Shown here: one piece after another, positions 12,001-20,985 of the stretch | Layout: each line of letters opens with the position of its first letter | Numbering within the stretch: position 1 is the first letter of the stretch | NCBI GenBank assembly: GCA_030062745.1 | Contig: CP099841.1 | Location: 21,827,398 to 21,891,397 of the forward strand | Direction of reading: 5' to 3' | DNA length: 64,000 bases | Source: Capitulum mitella | Lineage: Eukaryota > Arthropoda > Thecostraca > Pollicipedomorpha > Pollicipedidae | Notes under the pieces: generated by a model | Seen by the model: the letters and a program-made list of their open reading frames with translations, nothing else | What the model was told of the DNA's origin: nothing | Databases searched by the model: none | Position numbers and translations under genes: made by a program

Positions 12001-15000
12001 CCCTTCTGACCGCCGCTGCTGCTCTCTGTCCGCCAGGGCCGCAGGATGGTTTCTCCAGCTCGGGCTCGTTGGACGGCTTCCCCGGCGGCTATCCGGCGGG
12101 CTACCCGCGGTCCGAGTACAACGGCAACGGCCCGGCCATGCCGCCGCAAGGTGCGCCGATCGCCGCCCGAGACCAGGGCTGCGCCGTGAGGCGAGCCCCA
12201 GCCACCGGCGAGAACAGTGGGAGGAACTGGAAGTGCTGTTCGGGCAGCCGTGGACTTGTGTCTGTTAGAGGCTCAGCGAGTCGTGGTTCAGTGCTGGTGG
12301 CGAATGAAGACATTGTTCACGTTTCAGTGCAGTGGGCCTGAATGTGTCTGTGACATGCGCGTGGGGATCCGTTTCTCGAGGTTCGCCTTTATGTCTTACA
12401 ACGTGGACCTAAAACGAATATTTTCCGATGATTATTTACCGCTAGTATCCATGGAGCCCTCTCAGCGGCGCCTGTGGCTCTGGTTACGGCACACCTCTGG
12501 ACCGTCGCCTGACGGCGCCGCTCTGTGGTGCAGGTTACCCGGGCCAGCCGGCGCCGCACCCCGGCTACGGTCACTACCCGGACCAGCCGCGGCCGGGGGC
12601 GCCCGGCCAGGAGTACCCGCCACCTCAGCAACAGCCGCAGCAGCAGCAGCCCTACATGCAGTCCTACCAGAACAGGTACGCTGTCGGGTGGCGCCCGGCG
12701 TCTGGTGATCCCGCGCGATTAATCACCTGTGGCGCTGCTGAAGCCTGTTGGTACACGGGATGGCGACTGTAGGTCATCATCGCAAGAAAATGCTTTATCG
12801 TGGATATGCGGCATGATGTATTTATGTGGTTGGTGCTTTCCAGTATAGTTGGTTTTATTTTTACCGAGGATTGAGATCGCTGGTAATCAGCCTTACGTAA
12901 CATTTGCATTTCTTGAAAACAATGCGTGGTAATGATACATTTCAGTGGCAGAATTTGCTGTTGTGCTCCCGATTTCCCCAGCTCCGGTGTGTGACGCCTG
13001 CCTGTTTGTCGCCGCAGGGGGTACGCGGGCGCGGCGCCGACTCCGGCCGGGCAGCCGCCGCCAGGCGCCGAGTACCGGTACCCGGGCCCGCCGCCCGGTC
13101 CGACCACGTACGGCGCGCCGGCGCGCCACCTGTACCCGGCCGGCCCGCCGGCGCCGCAGCGGACGCCGCCGCCGCCGCCGCCGCCCGGCTGCGGTCCCAG
13201 TCCGGCCGGCACGCCGTCGCCGCCGACCTACAGCGGCGCCGGCGAGCCGTACCCGCCGGCCAGCGCCGCCGCCGCCGCCGCCGGAGACCCGGCGTTCTCG
13301 ACCGTGAGTGCCGACAGCGGCCGCCTGGGAGAAGGGGCCTCAGACGGCTGGCCGGCCGGCAGGGGTCCAGGCAGGCGCTGGATGGCTACATTTGATGCTC
13401 GGGCGTCCAAGCCTGTACTCTTGCCTGCTCCCTCACACCTCTAGTGCCTGCGTACCCCTGCTCAATGCTGCGAATTTTCAGGTCTTATGTTATTGAAAAT
13501 CTGATCTTTTCCCGCCTTTAGGCGCACCGGGATGATCGGTTTACCAGCAACTTGCCGCTATCCCTTATTCATGCACGTTGTATGGCTTGGTCAACCGTCC
13601 TGTATTTAGCACCCGACGCTTTAACTCGCTTGTAGCTAAACGACCGTATGGAGTAGCGCTGAGTGGGCTGCAGTAGTCGCGATGTATTTTGCTGTGTAGA
13701 CTCTCATTGCTTTCCCCTTCGTTGGAATCTGTGCGCGCAGCTTCATTATACCCTGTTTGTGTTGGCTAGAGGTGCATGTTGTTTGACGTTATTTTTATCC
13801 GGGCTAGAAGGGCATGGTGTTTCTTGCTTTTTCCGTCGCTAATTTGAGATTGCTTTATTTAACCCTGTCCGGCCGTGTTTTGTTTAGCCTGGCTGCCAGT
13901 AGTTCCGTTGGTGACGGTGCGCCGTCGCGGGCGGCGTGTGTTTTAGATGGGCGGCCCGAAGGCGGCGGCGGCCGCTCCGACCCTGTCCCGGCAGCTGGCG
14001 GCGCCGCCGGCCGGCCCCGTGTCGCCGGCCGCTCAGCAGTTCAGTCGAGCTCAGCACGCGGCCGTGAGTTCAGCGCCGGCGTCCTGGGCAGGTCCGGCTG
14101 GCGCCCCGCCGTCCCGGCTCAGAGTCGTCGCCGAGCGGACGCCGGCGGCAGAGCGTCGGTTGGCTCGGAACCCTCTGAGCGGGGGGTTCATGCCGGGTTG
14201 ACCGGTCCAAGAAATGGGTGATGTGTTGGTATCAGAGGTTTATGTGGTACTTACGGTGTTTGTTTTGCGTGCGTGCGTACCCTCTTCGTCCTCGGTATTG
14301 TTGAATACTTGGCAAAGTTTGGTGCTTCTCATGTTTATCGTGAACGACCTGAGACACCTAAATCTGGACAGGCAACGACGGGATTCGTTCTCATATCAAG
14401 ACCCTCCACAGACTACCCCATAGCTCCAATCTCCGCGCCTACCGCTCGCGGGCGGTCCACTCGGCCGCAGCATTTGACCGCGGGTCTCACACTGTCCTCG
14501 TCTGGTCCACAGGCCTACATCCAGACGCAGCCGGGCGTTGCCAGCGGGCTGCCGGCGCCGCACCGGCCGGGCGGCCCGGCCACCAGTCTGACGGCGGCGG
14601 TGGCGGGACCGCGCCGGCCGCCGCCGCCGCCGGCCGGCGCCGTGCCCTACTCCCAGCCGCAGCAGCAGCAGCCGTACGGTGCGTGGCCGGGACGACGGGA
14701 CTCGGGTCGGCGACAGTCGCTGTGACGCACTGGACCCGGACGTCGCGATGTGACGCCCTGTCTCGCCGCTTGCTGCCTTGGTTCGCCCCGTTGTCCTGTC
14801 AGCTGCTGACGTGTTCGGGTTCCGGGTGTCGGCAGGCTGGCGCGGCGGTCCGTACGTCCCTCAGCAGCAGCAGCCACCTCAGCAGCCGCCGCAGCAGCAG
14901 CAGGGGGGCGGTCAGTGGCCGCAGCGGTACCCGGCGACCTCGCAGTGGAGCGGCGGGCCGCAGCCGGCGGCCGGACCGCGGCCGGCCGCGCCCCCGCACA

Positions 15001-17502
15001 GGATCGGCACCGCCGCCAGGGTGAGTCGGCCCCCGCTCTGTGGGCCGCGCGGCCGGCAGTCGTACGGCGGAGAGGGCTGCCGGCGAAAATCTGTCGCCGG
15101 AGAGATACCAGAGAGTGCACCGCCAGAGTGTGACTGGGAGTGCGTCATTGAACGTGAATCGTCTTCACACTTGGAGTTATGTAGGGCTAATCCATGTAAC
15201 TCGGGATTGGAATGCCTTAGCGTATCGCACACTGCCATAAGGTGACGGAGTTTTTTATGTGTCTAGCCTAGTTGGCGTGGAAGGCTGTGCTGTTGTCGAA
15301 TTGATTTCGTTCATGATGCCTTCCACGGAATCCTATTTTTGACGCCTTATTGCTTCCAGCACCACAGGGGAAGACTGTACCAGGGGAAGACTGCGGGCGC
15401 GTCTCTGGCGCGCGGCCTCCGCTCCGCTGGCGTGCCTAATGTGGTTCGGTCCATTTCAGCCGGTGTCGGCCGCCTACCTGCGGCCAGCGTTCCCGCCGGA
15501 CAGCGTGGAGGCGACGCTGCCGGTGCTGGCGCGGCGGCGGCGCGGCACGCGCGCCGACCTCGGCCCCGTCGATGGCTGGCGGCTGACGATGGCGCTGCGC
15601 TCCGGCCAGCTGGCCGAGAGCCGCTGGGCGCTGGACGCCTTGCAGATCCTCACGTTCGACGACACGGCGGTGGCGTGGCTCGGCCTGGCACACATGCCAG
15701 GCCTGCTGGCCGGCCTGCTGCAGCACTTCCGGCAGTCACTGGCGGCTGTGTTCGCGCGTCGCGCCGCCGGCGAATGGTTCGAGGGCGCCGCCGGTCCGGA
15801 GGAGGTGCCGGACCTGGGCGTCTGCCGGCCGGTGGAGCCGGCCGAGCGGCAGACGCTGCTCTCTGGGCCGGACTACACGCACCACACGCGGCGCGGTCTG
15901 CCCGTGGAGCTGGCCGACCGCGACGACGAGATTCTGGTGTCGAACCGGCGCCGCGCCTGGGAGGAGGACGCGACCGACGCCGACGGCGTCTGGGACCACG
16001 TGCTGACCCACGTGCGGGTCGAGTCGGGCCGCGTGCCGTTCCAGCGCCGGATGCCGGACGGCTGCCGGGTGAAGGTGGAACCGGACTCAAAACCGGAGCA
16101 ACCGGAGCCGGAGCCACCGGCCGACAGTCGGCTGGCCGGCTTCTCGGAGCCGGGCTTCTTCCTGGCGCGGCTGCGGCGGGCGGCGCCGGCGGCGGTGGCC
16201 GACGGGGACGCGAGCGCGAGCGGCGACGCCGCGCCGGCTGTGAAGCGAGAGCCGTCCCCGGCGCCGGGGGAGCGGCAGTCGCCGGCGTGGGCGCAGCAGG
16301 CGGACGCTGCGGTGAAGCTGGAGCGGCCAGCGTCGGCGGACGAGTCGCCCGTGACGGCGAACGAGGAGCCGGACCCGGGCTCGGCGTCGCCGTCGCCGCC
16401 GCTGGTGAACGGGACGTCGTCGGCGGCCGGCTCGCCGCGGCCGCGGCTGCTCGTGCGGGACCCGGACGGCACGCTCAAGCGCAAGCGGCCAGACGAGGAG
16501 GACGAGTGCTACCAGCGCGACGAGACCAGCCTGCTGCTGATGTCGGAGACGCAGGAGAACATGGCCGCCCGCTGCCTGGCGGCGAGCACCATCCTGCGCA
16601 ACCTGTCGTTCGTGCCGGGCAACGAGCGTGAGCTGTCGGCCGAGCCGGTGCTGTCGTTGCTTGGGGACCTGCTGCTGCTGCATCACCGGCACCCGGCGCG
16701 CGCCGCGCCGCCCGCCCACTACGACCGCGACGAGGCGACCGAGCGCGACGAGGCGACCGCCAGCGGCGACGAGTGGTGGTCCGACATGCTGCCGGCGCTG
16801 CACGAGAACGCGCTGGTGACGCTGACGAACGTGGCCGGCCGGCTGCGGCTGGCGGCGTTGGACGAGTGGCTGGTGCGCCCGCTGCTGGACGGCCTGCTGC
16901 ACTGGCTACAATGTCCGGCGGCGTACGCGACCGACCCGCTACCGGCCGGCGGCGCCGCCGCCTCCGCGCAGCGGCTCGCCCTGGAGGCGCTCTGCCGCTT
17001 CAGCGTGCACCCGGAGAACGTGGACCTGGTGCTGGCCACGCCGCCGCTCTGGCGGCTGGAGCGCGTCTGCCAGCTGGCGGCCGGCTGGCTCTCCGCCGGC
17101 GAGGACCAGGTGCGCCGCGAAATGGCGCTGACCCTGCTGCACGCGCTGGCCGCCGCCGACGAGCGGGTGGCGCGGCTGCTGGCCGACCAGCCGCAGCTGC
17201 TGCCGGCGCTGGTCCGCTTCGTCGAGGCGGCTGAACAGAGCGCCATGGGCGTGGCGAGCGCGCAGGGTGTGAACGCGCTGCGCGACAACCCGGACCTAAT
17301 GGGCACCAGCCTGGACCTGCTGGGCCGCGCCGCCAACCTGCTGCTGTGCCTGGCGCGGCTGCCGGCCAGCCGGCCGGCGCTGGCCCGCTGCGAGCACCGG
17401 CTGCTGGCGCTGGTCACCTCGCAGATCCTGGACCAGCGGGTGGCGGCCACGCTCTCCCGGGCGTTGTACCGCGCGGCGGCGCCGGACGAGCCTGGCTCGT
17501 AG
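4078..17502 (+). CDS. ARID1: ARID1/Osa (BAF250) subunit of the SWI/SNF (BAF) chromatin remodelling complex; 13 exons, 5' start unresolved
   Basis: The exons are 4078-4186, 5505-5806, 6205-6547, 7406-7584, 10835-11023, 11507-11714, 12037-12150, 12534-12675, 13018-13303, 13947-14063, 14513-14678, 14836-15020 and 15460-17502. All introns are GT-AG and every junction keeps phase, giving 1,460 codons plus stop TAG. The order is: Pro/Gly-rich N part; Ser-rich stretch (NSEDLCRSPKSRRDG); ARID domain at about residues 312-443; Pro/Tyr/Gln-rich linker; BAF250 C-terminal domain from residue 781. In this family the protein defines the BAF subtype of SWI/SNF, binds DNA loosely through ARID and scaffolds the core module in the nucleus. 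The protein is short beside human ARID1A (about 2,285) or fly Osa (about 2,700); the N-terminus is incomplete here and the linker is compact. An in-frame ATG at 4171 (MSPAGGQPG) could be the start, but the frame is also open upstream of it. The exon at 6205 has the weakest acceptor. The gene identity is firm, the 5' end is not. Confidence 0.92.
4610..4683 (+). other. G-rich tract with repeated GC boxes in an ARID1 intron
   Basis: Dense runs of G, including GGGGGCGGGGGCGGGGGCGG at about 4650, give tandem Sp1-type GC boxes and G-quadruplex potential on the plus strand. It lies in the intron after the 4078-4186 exon, in a GC-rich stretch (about 3,900-5,150), so it could mark an internal promoter. 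This is inference from composition only. Confidence 0.4.
7062..7405 (+). repeat. GC-rich minisatellite ending at an ARID1 splice acceptor
   Basis: Imperfect tandem units of about 100-121 bases. The motif GAGCCGTACCGCGGA recurs near 7079, 7200 and 7299, each followed by a GCCGCAGCCTCGCTGAT-type block and a GGTGTACCGCGGAC block. The last partial unit (CCCCGGCCGGCCTG) runs straight into TTGCAG, the acceptor of the exon at 7406. Confidence 0.85.
8792..8849. repeat. (TA)n microsatellite
   Basis: About 29 uninterrupted TA units in the large ARID1 intron. Confidence 0.95.
8992..9039. repeat. (TA)n microsatellite
   Basis: About 24 TA units, only 142 bases beyond the previous TA array in the same intron. 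Confidence 0.95.
10835..11714 (+). other. ARID1: Two exons encoding the ARID (BRIGHT) DNA-binding domain of ARID1
   Basis: Exon 10835-11023 (63 codons, phase 0 both ends) begins KAESLSRLFEMDDAPGRREW and ends KLYHFTKERGGFVEV. This matches the human ARID1 pattern [20 protein letters not shown]...LYRLYVSVKEIGGLTQV. Exon 11507-11714 continues TTSKTWKDVAIVMGIGGSSS and ...LRKHYMKNLLSFECHFDQ, matching [26 protein letters not shown] and FECKIERG. The conserved Trp, the GG turn and the Tyr of the last helix are all present. It ends in a basic stretch (KSTKKSKR), as in the family. The intron splits the domain after the GG turn. Confidence 0.95.
13947..14063 (+). other. ARID1: Symmetric 117-base exon of ARID1, possible cassette exon
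   Basis: TTTTAG acceptor before 13947 and GTGAGT donor at 14064 bound a 39-codon open stretch (MGGPKAAAAAPTLSRQLAAP...). Both flanking junctions are phase 0, so the exon can be included or skipped without changing frame. Codon use is GC-rich like the neighbouring exons. It encodes Ala/Pro-rich linker and no recognised domain. Confidence 0.6.
15460..17502 (+). other. ARID1: Last ARID1 exon encoding the BAF250 C-terminal domain
   Basis: A single 681-codon exon following CCATTTCAG. Near the start, DSVEATLPVLARRRRGTRAD and GWRLTMALRSGQLAESRWAL match human [20 protein letters not shown] and WRVMMSLKSGLLAESTWAL. Later LRNLSFVPGN, LLLLHHRHP, EWWSDMLPALHENALVTLTN, LDGLLHWLQCP and VDLVLATPPLWRLE follow the human order exactly. 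In the family this armadillo-like region contacts the SWI/SNF core. LXXLL-type motifs (LAGLL, LGDLL, LDGLL) are present. Between the two conserved halves lies a fast-evolving acidic insert with three VKxE motifs and a basic cluster LKRKRPDEEDE that resembles a nuclear localisation signal. Confidence 0.95.
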
Positions 17503-17636
17503 CGACCGGCCGCCGCCGCCGCCGCCGCCTGGGCGGCCGCTGTGATCATGGTGCGCGGAAGGCATTGTTCATCGCACACCGGATGTATTCATTCTGTACA
17601 TGTCCAAAGCGCGCTGGGTTGTCTGACAATTTCCTG

Positions 17637-17642
17637 AATAAA
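17637..17642 (+). terminator. Canonical AATAAA polyadenylation signal of ARID1
   Basis: AATAAA lies 135 bases after the ARID1 stop codon and is followed within about 10-20 bases by a GT-rich stretch (GTTCATCTGTTGGTACG). This suggests a short 3' UTR. Confidence 0.75.
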
Positions 17643-18383
17643 TGTTCATCTGTTGGTACGTCGCGCTATGGTGTCCTGGGGGATGAAGGGTGCGGTACGC
17701 CTCCCTGCTGTTCGACTGCTGTCGACGTAACCAGCTATTGCTGAAAAATGGAGCTTGGTACAGGGTTTGGCTTTTTAAGTGTGGCATAAAACTTAAACAT
17801 GCCCAGTGAACTCTATGCTTTGATTTTATTTTACATTAAATCCTGATGTGTAATTCCAGGAACCAGGGGCAGGAGGCCCTTGCTTTTGAATGGAACTGGC
17901 TGATAGCAGATAAGAATGAAACTCAGTTCTTTCGTTAATTTTCTCACTGGTTCATTTGCTTTGCCCTGCCCACTGTCCTCAAGTACCAGCGCACCCTTGA
18001 TGAGCCCACCCGAAGAATAGCTATATTTGGTTTGAACGCTCCACGTCTACAGGCATGCATGCCCTCCGCACGGGCTGCGGAGAGTCTCCAGAACGAATCG
18101 TAAACCTTCACTCGCATGCTCACAACTCACCCCTTTACAGATGCGTGGGTAGCTGCTCTCCATTATTTGGGAAAATTTAATTGCTTTGGCTCTTCGGCTG
18201 CATTGGAAGGAAACGACATTAAACGTCTTTTTGACGACCTGTCCACCGAATCACGTTCTGCCGCTCTTGTCTTTTCCTACACCTCGCACAAAGCGTTTTG
18301 CTGCGTAATGGTACCATGTAACACACTCGCCCAATCTGTGTGGTGCATTTTTCATTAATGCTGTCTTGATGATTGAGAAGAGA

Positions 18384-18652
18384 CAGGGACGTAGCCAGGG
18401 GGCATGGGGGCCATGTCCCTCCCCTGAACCAAACGATCTTCACTAGATATGTAGCGATTTGGCAGGAATACGTCATAGTGGTTATACATATGTTGCAAAA
18501 ACAAGCACTTTATGTTTTCCTGTGCGTTAAACATGAGGTAAATTACACATAATTGCTGCTTTTTGCTGTAACTTCGTCATATTGAAATGACACATGACAA
18601 AACTTGACATTTGCCACCTCTTCCCCCGAGGAAAATCCTGGCTACATGCCTG
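18384..18652. mobile_element. hAT-like MITE
   Basis: A 269-base segment bounded by imperfect inverted ends: left CAGGGACGTAGCCAGG, right CCTGGCTACATGCCTG. CAGGG-type ends are typical of hAT elements. The eight bases on each side (AGAAGAGA and GGAAGAGG) agree at six positions, as expected of an aged 8-base target duplication. There is no coding capacity, so it is non-autonomous. Confidence 0.65.
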
Positions 18653-19199
18653 GGAAGAGGCCAGTTCAAGGCCTTATGTTTTCAGGTTCAGTGTACTAGG
18701 AATTTTCTGTATTTTCAAGGAAACCTTCAGATATGGTAACACAAGTACCTCTTGATCTTGGCGCGGAGCCGTGTTTGTTACGCAGATAACAGCTGAAGCA
18801 GTCGTGCTCCTCCTTCATATATTTCTGGGCGTTGCACGTTTGTGAAATCAAGCATACTACAAGCTATAGTGAGTTTTGGTGAGTGTGTTCTCAGACCACT
18901 ATGAAATCTCTTTCTAGTTCTTTTAAAATGTTTAAAGGAAGGCATATGAGTGGTAAACATATTTAACTGGGTAGTAATGAGTTATACTTAACCATACCAA
19001 ACCAGGTTATTAGCTAAATTAATGTTGCAAGATACCACTGGTACTAATACAGCAATTGTGACAGAGCATTAAATGCTGACAGTGTTGACAGGAATTACCC
19101 ATCACTCATGTGCATTTGGTAGTGACATGTTTCTGTTGTACAGGATATGTAGCTATTTGCCTTTTGAACATTCCATATTTCCTCAACATATATTGCATA

Positions 19200-19200
<1 letters not shown>

Positions 19201-19247
<47 letters not shown>

Positions 19248-19262
19248 CATATATGTATATGT
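19201..19262. repeat. (TA)n microsatellite
   Basis: About 20 TA units followed by a degenerate TATACATATATGTATATGTG tail. Confidence 0.95.
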
Positions 19263-19937
19263 GTGTTTTGTGTTTATTTGTAGCCCCATTTCCATGACAG
19301 GACTGGATTATGCATTGGATTTCTCTCAGGAGGTAAATTGGGATTTCAATCTGTTTCCATAACTGTACACAGCAAATCTGGATTACATTTGAGATTTCAG
19401 AGTCTGGATTCTTTCAGGAAATCTCAGATTAGCCACTAGTTATGGCAGGTGTGGCATTTCCCTTCAGAGCTTATGGAAATCTATTTCAAAGGAGATTGCC
19501 AAGTGGACTGAGTGCTGTAATAGATGGATATTGTGTGAGTTTTGATAAATTTTAGTTCCAGTTTGTCATTTTTTTGTCAGTAAGCCAACATCAAACAAGA
19601 AATTGGTTTTGGTGCTTGCTCCCCCTTCACAGGACACCAAAACAAATATGGCACATAATGCTACCATATGCTTCCAGTTCACTGGTAATCCAGATTCCCT
19701 TGCAATGTCTTTTTAACCTGGGTTCAAAAATCCAATCCAGTTTGCTAAAAGAGGTGTTTCCATGACCACTGGAGTTGGCATTTCAAGGGAAATCTGGATT
19801 TGCTAGTGCCATGGAAATGGGGCTTGTGTGTAGTAGTAGTACACAAGTGCAATAAAAATGGTGTAATCAGTATTTTTGGAATGGTTCAAGTCTTCCATGT
19901 TAGACTGTGTTCATGCTGTCAGGAAAGAATTGTCAGG

Positions 19938-19990
<53 letters not shown>
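19938..19990. repeat. (GA)n microsatellite
   Basis: Purine array AGAAAGAGAG followed by about 22 GA units. Confidence 0.95.
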
Positions 19991-19992
<2 letters not shown>

Positions 19993-20669
19993 CAGCAAAA
20001 GCACTTCTTTTGGTCTGAATTTATGAGTAAAGCCTTATTTTGAACAGTTTGTTGGCAACTCATGCTTCACCATTTTGTTGCATATTGTTAAAGAAGTGCT
20101 ACTGTATGTCCTGATAGGGCACATCTCCAATTTTACCTTATTTTGGAAAAGTTTGTTGTGATTTGCTTGTTTAAATTGTGCAGGAATCAAAAATGATAGC
20201 CTCCTGTGGAAAGTGAATCATATTTCATTAGGGAGTGTTTTCTTAGTTTGCCACCCAGCCAAAATCCAAGGTTTTAGAAAAGATTCTACAGTGAAAATGT
20301 AAATGCTTGTGAGATCGTAGAAGTTGAAGTACAGTTCATGAATCCTCTGCAATTATTTTCCTCTGCAGTTACGTGTTATCAGTGTAGTAATAGGACAAGT
20401 TACCAAGTTCACCAAATGGCATTGTTGTAGCTATGGTATGAATTTCCTGGGTCACTGAAATCATTTCTTGGACTCCTACTATTAGTATCATTACTAGGCA
20501 AAAGATGGGATGGAAACGATCATTTTGAGAAAGTCTTTATGCAAAAGATCATAATAATTTTTTTATAGGGTAAAAGATTTTATGGCTAAAGATGGTTTGT
20601 TAAAGATTGGATGGTTAACGTAATCATCAAGTAATGATGTCTGACCTAGCCAAACCCAACCTTTGTTAT

Positions 20670-20775
20670 GGCAGACCAATAACTATGCCTATGACAAACC
20701 AATTACTATGCCTGCAGCAGACCAATTACTACACTTACAACAAACTGATCACTATGCATATGGTAAACCAACTAC
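20670..20775. repeat. Short tandem repeat of about 24 bases
   Basis: Four or five degenerate units of the type GACCAATTACTATGCCTAYA. It lies about 200 bases before the VPS45 start codon. Confidence 0.7.
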
Positions 20776-20985
20776 TGTGCATTGATATGTATGTACATAA
20801 ATGTGGAGTAAAATTATTTCATTGGACCCACAAAACTGCTAGTTTGATTTCTGTGACATCATGAGCATTTGTTTTTGCACTGTAAAGTCTTTAGACACCT
20901 TGGATTCTGGCAAGGGTGGAACATTTAGTAAATATTGCCCTTGATTATGCATTTTTCCAGGACTGCTGCACTGAATCCTGCAAAC

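Larger units (their letters stand above)
18850..20960. other. CpG-poor intergenic DNA upstream of VPS45
   Basis: AT-rich sequence without recognisable genes between ARID1 and VPS45. It contains the TA and GA arrays listed separately and a short tandem repeat near 20,670-20,770. It presumably holds the VPS45 promoter and an upstream non-coding exon, since a good acceptor (TTTTTCCAG) lies at 20,960 just before the start codon. Confidence 0.5.
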
